Assembly: GCA_021825365.1 (NCBI GenBank)
Contig: JAKAHR010000001.1
Location: 62,001-126,000 of the forward strand
Direction: 5' to 3'
DNA from: Nitrospirota bacterium
GTDB taxonomy: Bacteria > Nitrospirota > Thermodesulfovibrionia > Thermodesulfovibrionales > UBA6898
DNA length: 64,000 nucleotides
The notes below the pieces were generated by a model. The model searched no databases. It was not told where the DNA came from and saw nothing but the letters and a program-made list of their open reading frames with translations. The translations under genes and the position numbers were made by a program. Shown in pieces: positions 58,636 through 64,000 of this stretch. Each line of letters opens with the position of its first letter. The stretch's first letter is position 1.

Positions 58636-58664
58636 ATTGTAGGCCCTCTCATCCGATAATGCAA
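58636..58664 (-). promoter_or_regulatory. Candidate promoter of the FKBP gene
   Basis: On the minus strand TTGCAT (58664-58659) and TACAAT (58641-58636) are 17 bases apart. A start near 58629 leaves a leader of about 75 bases. The rest of the 267-base gap to the next gene shows no further feature. Confidence 0.45.
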
Positions 58665-58821
58665 ATAATAATACCCGATGTTCGACGGGACAAGGGCAAT
58701 TCGGACTGGCGGCATATGCAAGGCTTATCCTGAGAGCTTTGGCATGACGCACGGCTGTAAACAATTGATCCGCGCGACGGAGGATTGCAGGCCGCGGCGC
58801 TCCCGAACCCGCGCCCTTCTT

Positions 58822-59469
58822 TCAGATCTTGATGATCCCCTTCTGGATGGCGAACTTGATGATCTCGGCCTTGCTCCTGATGCCGAGCTTGTCACAAATG
58901 TTCGTGTGATGAGCGATGGCGGTCTTGACGCTGATGCCCAGCACCTCGGCAATCTCCTTATGGGTATTGCCCTCGGCGATGAGCTTCAGGACCTGTTTTT
59001 CCCGGTCCGTGAGTGATTCATACGGGTCGGATACCTCGACCGTCTTTCCGATGTACCCGTCGATCACCTTTGCGGCAATGGAGGAATGCAGATACGACTC
59101 ACCCTTTGCCACGGCCCTGATAGCGGTAATAAGCTCGCCTCCGACCGCGCGTTTGAGGATGTAGCCAGAGACGTTCGCCTTAAGGAACCTGCTGACATAC
59201 TCACGGTCGTCGTACTGGCTCAGGACGAGTACCTTGATGTCCGGATTGCGCTTCTTGATCTCCAGCGTCGCCTCCAGGCCGCCAAGACCGGGCATCGCGA
59301 TGTCCATGAGGATGACATCCGGCGACAATTTTTCGGCAGCGCTGATCGCCTCGCGGCCGTCAGCAGCCTCGCCCACCACCTCCACGTCGTCGTGATACTT
59401 GAGGAGCGCGGTAAGCCCTTCCCTGACAAGAGAGTGGTCGTCGACGATCATCACGCGTATCTTAGACAT
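58822..59469 (-). CDS. NarL/FixJ-family response regulator (partner of heme sensor kinase)
   Basis: A 215-residue regulator. The receiver (1-120) has VMIVDDHSLVREGL, phospho-acceptor Asp in VILMDIAMPGLGG and Lys in SGYILKRAVG. The LuxR-type DNA-binding domain (150-210) reads SLTDREKQVLKLIAEGNTHKE, then SVKTAIAHHTNICDKLGI. It overlaps the kinase gene by 8 bases, so kinase and regulator are made together. It probably controls nearby respiratory genes, which is inference. Confidence 0.95.
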   Translation of the reverse strand: MSKIRVMIVDDHSLVREGLTALLKYHDDVEVVGEAADGREAISAAEKLSPDVILMDIAMPGLGGLEATLEIKKRNPDIKVLVLSQYDDREYVSRFLKANVSGYILKRAVGGELITAIRAVAKGESYLHSSIAAKVIDGYIGKTVEVSDPYESLTDREKQVLKLIAEGNTHKEIAEVLGISVKTAIAHHTNICDKLGIRSKAEIIKFAIQKGIIKI

Positions 59470-61327
59470 CCTGCACTTCCAGTGAACTCAAAGGTATGGT
59501 TATCGCTATGTGGGTCCCCTCGCCCGGTGTTGACTCAATATCCACCTTTCCCTCGAGAAGGGCCACCCTTTCCCTAAGCCCCAGTATACCATAACCGGCA
59601 TTCACCCCATTATCGATATTCCTGAGGACATCATTGACATCGAAGCCGATGCCGTCGTCCGCGATGCTCACGTATACCTTGGAATCCTCGTATTCCAGGG
59701 CGACCGAAACAGCCGACGCCTGGGCATGCTTCGATATGTTGATGACCGCTTCCTGGATGATCCTGAAGAGCCTGAAGATCGTCTTGGTGTCGATCGGAGC
59801 GTCTTCCGACGTAATCAGCCGCTGGAACTCCTCTGAGGAGAACAGCGTGTAGCGCACCCCTTTTTCCGCAAGGTGACGCTCGAGAAGCCACCGGATGGCG
59901 GACTCCAGCCCGAGGTCGTCCAGCACCGGCGGACGCAGATCCTGGATGATCCTGCTGATCCCCTCCAGCAGCTGCGTCACCTTCCCCCGCAGCTCATAGA
60001 TCTTCTCCGGCGTGAGTTCATGCTCCCTCAGGGCGATTGTCGCGATCTCGATAGACATGCCCAGCGCCGCAATCGACTGGCTCGTCTCATCATGGAGCTC
60101 ACGCGCAATGCGCTTGCGCTCCTCCTCCTGTGCCCGCATCACCTCGTTGAGGAGCGTCGTGAGCCTCTTGCGGCTCTGCTGCAACTCCCGCGTCCGCTCG
60201 ACGACCCGCTCTTCGAGTTCGGTGTTGTACCGCTGTATCTTATCGAGGGAGTCCGACAATTTCTGCCGCATCATCTCGAAGCTTGAACTGAGAATGCCGA
60301 TCTCGTCCTTTGACAGAGCGGCGACCGGTTCCTTCAGATTGCCCTCGGTTATCCTCTTCGTCGCGGATGTCAGCGACTTGATGGGATTGACGATACTCTT
60401 GCTCATACCCAGGGCGAGGACGAGGGCGCTGCCGATCGAGACAAGGCCGAGGATCAGGAATTTCTTCTTCAGCTTCGAGGAGGGCGCAAAGACCCTCTTC
60501 TGCGATTCACGCACGGATATGCCCCAGGGCGCCTCTGTCAGGGGAGCAAAGGCGAGCATGTCGATCGTCTTTTCATCGACCTTGCCACCCTTGCGGTCGT
60601 TTTCACCCTCATGACAGCGGTGGCACTCCATCACCGCCCTCTTCTTGGAGACGATGAGGTTGCCGAGTATCTTGTTCCTGTCGCTGCATGCAAAGATACG
60701 GACAGGGTTGTTCGAAGCGATGACCACCCCCGAGCTGTCCATCAGTTCGATGATGGTGTCCGGCTCGATCGGCACGGCCCGGATGATGTTGTTCAGTATG
60801 TAGTTGGTCGGATTGATCTCTCCGCCCACGGCGCCGATCGTATTGCCGTCCCTGTCCTTCAGCGGAACGAGGACATAGATCACCTTCCGGTTCGTCCCCT
60901 CCTCGGTGTAGATGTTGGATATGACCGCCTTGTTCTCTTCGATAGTCTTTCTCACGTACGGGATGTCCATGATGTTGCGCTTCAGCTGGCCGGCCGGGTA
61001 GGTCAGGACGATGTTGCCCTTGAGGTCCAGGAGGAAAATGCCGTCGGTGAAGACGGAGTACTGGTAGGCTGTCTTCAGCGCACGGTATTCCGGCTCCCAG
61101 TCGCCGTCATGCAGGTCGATTGCGCCCGAGAGGGAAACGTCGTACAGCCTCGTCAGGTTGTTTTGAAGGAGATAGTCGGTATAATTGGCAAGCATGCCCG
61201 CCAGTTCAGACCTTTCGTTGAGGGACTGACGGATACTTTCGTGGATGCTGATGTTGCTGATGATCCCGAGGCTCAGGAGGATAACAACAACACTGAGAAG
61301 CGTAGAGACTATGATTTTCTTCTGCAT
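59462..61327 (-). CDS. Sensor histidine kinase with periplasmic heme-c motif and HAMP domain (NarX type)
   Basis: A 621-residue membrane kinase. Helix 1 (5-24) and helix 2 (290-308) flank a long periplasmic Cache-like sensor with the heme motif CHRCH at 235-239 followed by EGENDRKGGK. HAMP is at 309-361 (SKSIVNPIKSLTSAT). A coiled-coil precedes HisKA_3, with phospho-accepting His412 in RIARELHDETSQSIAALGMS, and HATPase_c (ETVINISKHAQ-like EAVINISKHAQA; DDGIGFD). The domain order resembles NarX/NarQ-type kinases. The partner regulator overlaps its end. Its likely cue is redox state or a heme-binding gas; the binding is inferred from CxxCH alone. Confidence 0.93.
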   Translation of the reverse strand: MQKKIIVSTLLSVVVILLSLGIISNISIHESIRQSLNERSELAGMLANYTDYLLQNNLTRLYDVSLSGAIDLHDGDWEPEYRALKTAYQYSVFTDGIFLLDLKGNIVLTYPAGQLKRNIMDIPYVRKTIEENKAVISNIYTEEGTNRKVIYVLVPLKDRDGNTIGAVGGEINPTNYILNNIIRAVPIEPDTIIELMDSSGVVIASNNPVRIFACSDRNKILGNLIVSKKRAVMECHRCHEGENDRKGGKVDEKTIDMLAFAPLTEAPWGISVRESQKRVFAPSSKLKKKFLILGLVSIGSALVLALGMSKSIVNPIKSLTSATKRITEGNLKEPVAALSKDEIGILSSSFEMMRQKLSDSLDKIQRYNTELEERVVERTRELQQSRKRLTTLLNEVMRAQEEERKRIARELHDETSQSIAALGMSIEIATIALREHELTPEKIYELRGKVTQLLEGISRIIQDLRPPVLDDLGLESAIRWLLERHLAEKGVRYTLFSSEEFQRLITSEDAPIDTKTIFRLFRIIQEAVINISKHAQASAVSVALEYEDSKVYVSIADDGIGFDVNDVLRNIDNGVNAGYGILGLRERVALLEGKVDIESTPGEGTHIAITIPLSSLEVQDV

Positions 61328-61339
61328 CGTCTCCTCAGT

Positions 61340-61345
61340 AGTATA
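61340..61345 (-). promoter_or_regulatory. -10 element before the heme sensor kinase
   Basis: On the minus strand TATACT (61345-61340) ends 13 bases before the kinase ATG at 61327, which has GAGGAG between. Transcription would start near 61333. The kinase-regulator pair could thus be expressed apart from the cytochrome genes upstream. Confidence 0.35.
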
Positions 61346-61412
61346 ACAAGGTCACGGGCCCGAAAGATAGCCCCGCCGACGGCCAGGCCGGCGCGATTGC
61401 AGAAGGCGGCCC

Positions 61413-62183
61413 TCAGACAATGTCCTGCGAACCCTCGCCGGTCCCCTCCTCGTCCCCTTCCGCCGGATGATGCGGTTTCTCGAGCGAAACCCCGGTGAGC
61501 CGCTCATACTCGATGGGATGCTCGTGGATCATCCGCTCCTTGGATATTTTACCGGTAAAAATCGAGGTGTCGAGAGGGAAGACCTCGGGGCTGAAGACCG
61601 AGTTGTAGATATGCCAGATGACAATGACAAGAAACGCCAGCATCGCCTCGTTGGTGTGCGTCGCCTTGGCAGCCGGGATTATCTGCCCCGGCAGGAAGGG
61701 CATCCACCGGAAGACAAGCGTTGGAAACCAGAGGATGAGCCCGGTCAGGACCATCAGGACCCCGCCGATCACGACGCCCCAGTACTCGAATTTCTGCTTA
61801 TAGTCGAAACGGTCGCACCGGGCGGGCCATTCGGTCATCCCGAAATAGTATTTCAGGTTGTCGATGACGTCGGTAAAATCTTTCTTGTTGATGACCATGG
61901 TCGGGGCCCAGCGCCTGAAGATGACTCCGAAGGAGGCGATCACGATATGCTGAAGCGTCAGGACGAGCAGGACGAGACCCGTATACCGGTGGATCAGGCG
62001 GGCCTTGTCGATACCGCCGATGTTGATGATGATCCACTCGGCCAGAGAGGAATCATGAAACTTCTGGGAAAGCCCGGTGATGACCAGCACGATAAAGGCG
62101 ATGGCGTTGGCCTGGTGTTCGATGATGCGCCATCTGCTGAACCTCGTGATATATTCATGCTTGAGTCTTTCCTTGCCGCGCAT
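61413..62183 (-). CDS. Membrane cytochrome b (di-heme, formate dehydrogenase gamma-like)
   Basis: A 256-residue four-to-five-helix cytochrome b. Conserved His residues are in the helix RIIEHQANAIAFIVLV, LIHRYTGLVLLVLTLQHIVIA (two His) and VIWHIYNSVFSPEVFPLD, the heme ligands of this family. It is 12 bases after the 13-heme cytochrome in the same operon. Together they would move electrons between the quinone pool and the periplasm. A charged tail rich in Glu and His follows the last helix. Which direction electrons flow is unknown. Confidence 0.92.
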   Translation of the reverse strand: MRGKERLKHEYITRFSRWRIIEHQANAIAFIVLVITGLSQKFHDSSLAEWIIINIGGIDKARLIHRYTGLVLLVLTLQHIVIASFGVIFRRWAPTMVINKKDFTDVIDNLKYYFGMTEWPARCDRFDYKQKFEYWGVVIGGVLMVLTGLILWFPTLVFRWMPFLPGQIIPAAKATHTNEAMLAFLVIVIWHIYNSVFSPEVFPLDTSIFTGKISKERMIHEHPIEYERLTGVSLEKPHHPAEGDEEGTGEGSQDIV

Positions 62184-62195
62184 CTCAGACCTCCT

Positions 62196-63587
62196 TTATC
62201 TGTTCACCGCATACCGCCAGATGTGCAGAATGATCTGCAGCACGAGGCCCACGATCATGAAAGGGATGAAAACGGAATAGATCAGGTTCACCGCATATAC
62301 CAACGGCGCACGCTTGAAGTCAGGCTCATAGTGCGATATCCAGCTCTCGGGAAAGTTGTCTGCAGCGTCGGCATGGCATTTCCGGCAGCGTTTGACGAGG
62401 TTAGCCTTCACCACGGAGGCGTCCGGCCCCTTCGTCCTCGTGATGTCATGAATCCCGTGGCAGTCGGTACAGACCGCGATGTGGCGGACCGAGTTCTTCT
62501 GTTTCTTGTAGTACGTAATGGTTACTCCGTGAAAGTCTTCCAGGTACGATCTCAGCACGGCCGTAGAGAGGCCGTACCTCTTCATCAGGTCTTCATTGGC
62601 GTGACAGTTGCTGCACATCTGGGGGATGTTGTTCCTGAAGTCAGCGACATGGGGGTCCGACAGGTCATGTGCGCGGTGGCAGTCCGAACAGACCGGGACA
62701 TCCTGGTTGTGGCTCGAAATCAGGGCCTTGCCGTGCACACTTGTGCTGTACGTCCGGTATATCTCCCCGTGGCAGGCCTCGCACCGTTGCGCGCTGCGGA
62801 CCTTCTCGTGCCTGCCCGAGCTTATGGTATGGGAGCCGTGACAGTCGATGCAGACCGGGGCCTTGAGGTTGCCGCTGAGAAGGAGGTTGAAATGGATACC
62901 TTCGAGTGTCTTGGTATATTTGTCGAAATGGCACCTCCTGCACGTCTCGGCGGCGACTATCCGGAAGTTGCGGCGATCCTTGAAGACCCGCTCAGGATGC
63001 TCCTTGGCCGAAAAACCGAAATGGCAGTCAGCGCACCGCAGCTTCTTGTGAACCGACGCCTTCAGCCCGTTTTCGTCGACCTCAAGGCGGTGTTTGGTGC
63101 CGTCCTTGAAGGTCATCGTCACCGGGTAGCGGTGGCAACCGGTACAGCCGTCGCCCGACGTTTCCTTCATGGACTGAACCGAATGCCCTCCGTGGCAGTC
63201 GACGCAGACCCCATCCTTCAGACCGCCCAGCATCTGCACGTGGATGCCCTTCTTAAAGGTGTGACACTGCTTGCACGCCTCGGCCTTGACGACCGTGAAG
63301 TTTCTTTTGGATTTATACTGCCTCTTGGGATGCTGGTCAGGAGAAAAACCGCTGTGACAGACACTGCAGGGGAGGTTCTTATGCACGGAACCGGCCAGTT
63401 CCTTGTCGTTGACGTAGAGGGAGAGGGTCTCGCCGTTCCTGAAGGTCGTCGTCATACCCTTCTCCGCATGACAGCCCAGGCATATGGCACCCTCTTCTCC
63501 CGGCTGATAGGAGGCCCCTGAGGCTGTCTGCACCATGGCCAGTGCTGCCAGCGCCACGACTGCGATAAGCATACGGTTCGGCATCAT
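62196..63587 (-). CDS. 13-heme c-type cytochrome, membrane-anchored at the C-terminus
   Basis: A 463-residue cytochrome with signal peptide (MMPNRMLIAVVALAALAMVQ) and thirteen CxxCH motifs that I count by eye: CLGCH, CSVCH, CKQCH, CVDCH, CTGCH, CADCH, CRRCH, CIDCH, CEACH, CSDCH, CSNCH, CTDCH and CRKCH. The C-terminus (about 430-460) is one membrane helix that would pair with the cytochrome b below. Spacing between motifs and many isolated His suggest bis-His ligation. The operon looks like a quinone-linked periplasmic electron-transfer unit as in Geobacter Cbc-type or related complexes; specific identity is not proven. The GGGAGG ribosome site supports the ATG. Confidence 0.95.
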   Translation of the reverse strand: MMPNRMLIAVVALAALAMVQTASGASYQPGEEGAICLGCHAEKGMTTTFRNGETLSLYVNDKELAGSVHKNLPCSVCHSGFSPDQHPKRQYKSKRNFTVVKAEACKQCHTFKKGIHVQMLGGLKDGVCVDCHGGHSVQSMKETSGDGCTGCHRYPVTMTFKDGTKHRLEVDENGLKASVHKKLRCADCHFGFSAKEHPERVFKDRRNFRIVAAETCRRCHFDKYTKTLEGIHFNLLLSGNLKAPVCIDCHGSHTISSGRHEKVRSAQRCEACHGEIYRTYSTSVHGKALISSHNQDVPVCSDCHRAHDLSDPHVADFRNNIPQMCSNCHANEDLMKRYGLSTAVLRSYLEDFHGVTITYYKKQKNSVRHIAVCTDCHGIHDITRTKGPDASVVKANLVKRCRKCHADAADNFPESWISHYEPDFKRAPLVYAVNLIYSVFIPFMIVGLVLQIILHIWRYAVNR

Positions 63588-63720
63588 AACCTCCCGGTTC
63601 GGTCAGGCCCCATCGTCTCAGGACCCTTGTGCACTCACTGAGCACCCTACAGCTATACGGTACCAAAAGGGAAGGAGCAGGGCAATCCGCACTTGTTCCT
63701 ATTTTACCCGATAAAATGCC

Positions 63721-64000
63721 CTATGGACTTTTCGCCGGGGGCTCCTCGGAGATCATACTCTCCGCTATCCGGGTCACCTCACGGACCGAATCCTTGGCCG
63801 TAACGGTAAAGGCGTATCCATCCTCCTGCCACATCACCGAGATACAGGTCCTCTTGCCCGGGCAGGTTGCGATGAGGAGTCGCGCCGGCCGCCCCTTGAT
63901 CGAGATATTCTCCTCGGAATGTATGGCGACCGGCTCGATCCTGGATACCACCGGCGAGGCGTCCCGGGCGTCCACCTGGCGGATCGCCAGGGCGATCTCC
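63721..64000 (-). CDS. C-terminal part of an unknown protein (truncated by window edge)
   Basis: The reading frame is open to the window edge, so the GTG at 63975 is not a real start. About 93 residues are visible, ending WQEDGYAFTVTAKDSVREVTRIAESM plus a short tail. The pattern of Trp-x-x-Gly-x-x-(aromatic)-x-(Val/Leu) followed by a helix with IAESM resembles the end of DUF4367 or anti-sigma-associated domains, but I cannot confirm it. A Cys pair (CPGKRTC) is present. The 133-base gap to the cytochrome gene shows nothing else. Confidence 0.55.
   Translation of the reverse strand, partial: EIALAIRQVDARDASPVVSRIEPVAIHSEENISIKGRPARLLIATCPGKRTCISVMWQEDGYAFTVTAKDSVREVTRIAESMISEEPPAKSP

Noticed and set aside
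58555-58821. Possible small RNA or gene in the 267-base gap
   Set aside because: No ORF with ribosome site, no strong hairpin with T-tail. Only a candidate promoter for the FKBP gene is supported.
61467-63521. A 684-residue open frame opposite the cytochrome b and 13-heme genes
   Set aside because: It covers both real genes in reverse. Its sequence is the reverse reading of conserved heme motifs and gives a low-complexity protein without known features.
1-64000. CRISPR arrays, insertion sequences, prophage or tRNA genes
   Set aside because: No regularly spaced repeats, transposase motifs, att-like duplications or cloverleaf sequences were seen on reading both strands.

Overview
The window is a dense stretch of roughly 57% G+C (my estimate) bacterial chromosome with about 69 protein genes, little intergenic space, and no tRNA, rRNA, CRISPR array, insertion sequence or prophage that I can see. 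The host is a Gram-negative, largely anaerobic bacterium. It has outer-membrane lipoproteins (Slp, SPOR, an FN3 lipoprotein), gmhA for LPS heptose, bactofilin with an M23 peptidase, a 13-heme cytochrome c beside a membrane cytochrome b, and two sensor kinases with CxxCH heme motifs in the predicted periplasmic part. The gene order suggests Nitrospirota (Thermodesulfovibrionia-like). That assignment is inference; no 16S gene is present.

Layout. 1-3287 (+): translation operon ffh-rpsP-khpA-rimM-trmD-rplS-rnhB. 3338-4369 (+): a DtxR/FeoA-type metal regulator and a small unknown gene. 4391-9461 (-): peptidase C26-type amidotransferase, AI-2E permease and an oligopeptide transporter lacking its ATPases. 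9557-13253 (-): degenerate GGDEF protein, pyruvate phosphate dikinase and a possible 28-residue ORF. 13369-16195: Slp lipoprotein, then bactofilin, M23 peptidase and purM. 16360-19162 (+): surE, FAD oxidoreductase, pcm. 19180-23060 (-): moxR, DUF58, transglutaminase. 23122-28619 (+): DUF4388, argH, FN3 lipoprotein, a receiver/PAS/kinase and a NarL regulator. 28623-38276 (+): a long overlapping operon gmhA-ruvC-ruvA-ruvB-queH-DUF2905-spoIID-queA-SPOR-phoH-HD hydrolase-ybeY-kinase/PAP2 fusion.

38353-47510 (-): rimP-nusA-recG-small protein-pilD-PAS kinase, then a sigma-54 activator without receiver domain and a heme-type sensor kinase that lacks its phospho-acceptor histidine. 47644-51991 (-): outer-membrane protein, NifU-like scaffold, AmiC amidase, orphan EcfT and D-aminoacylase. 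52177-57750: LOG protein, CDF transporter, oligopeptidase F, RlmL-type methyltransferase and a periplasmic OB-fold protein. 57802-64000 (-): FKBP isomerase, a NarL regulator with a heme sensor kinase, cytochrome b plus 13-heme cytochrome c, and a partial unknown gene.

Most striking points: two housekeeping genes whose conserved N-termini can only be reached from non-standard starts (rimM near a CTG, phoH at an ACG with a good Shine-Dalgarno); a perfect terminator-like hairpin ending at the rimP-nusA start codon; heme-linked two-component sensors, one a pseudo-kinase, near respiratory or pilus genes; and several -10 elements so close to start codons that leaderless or very short-leader mRNAs are predicted.
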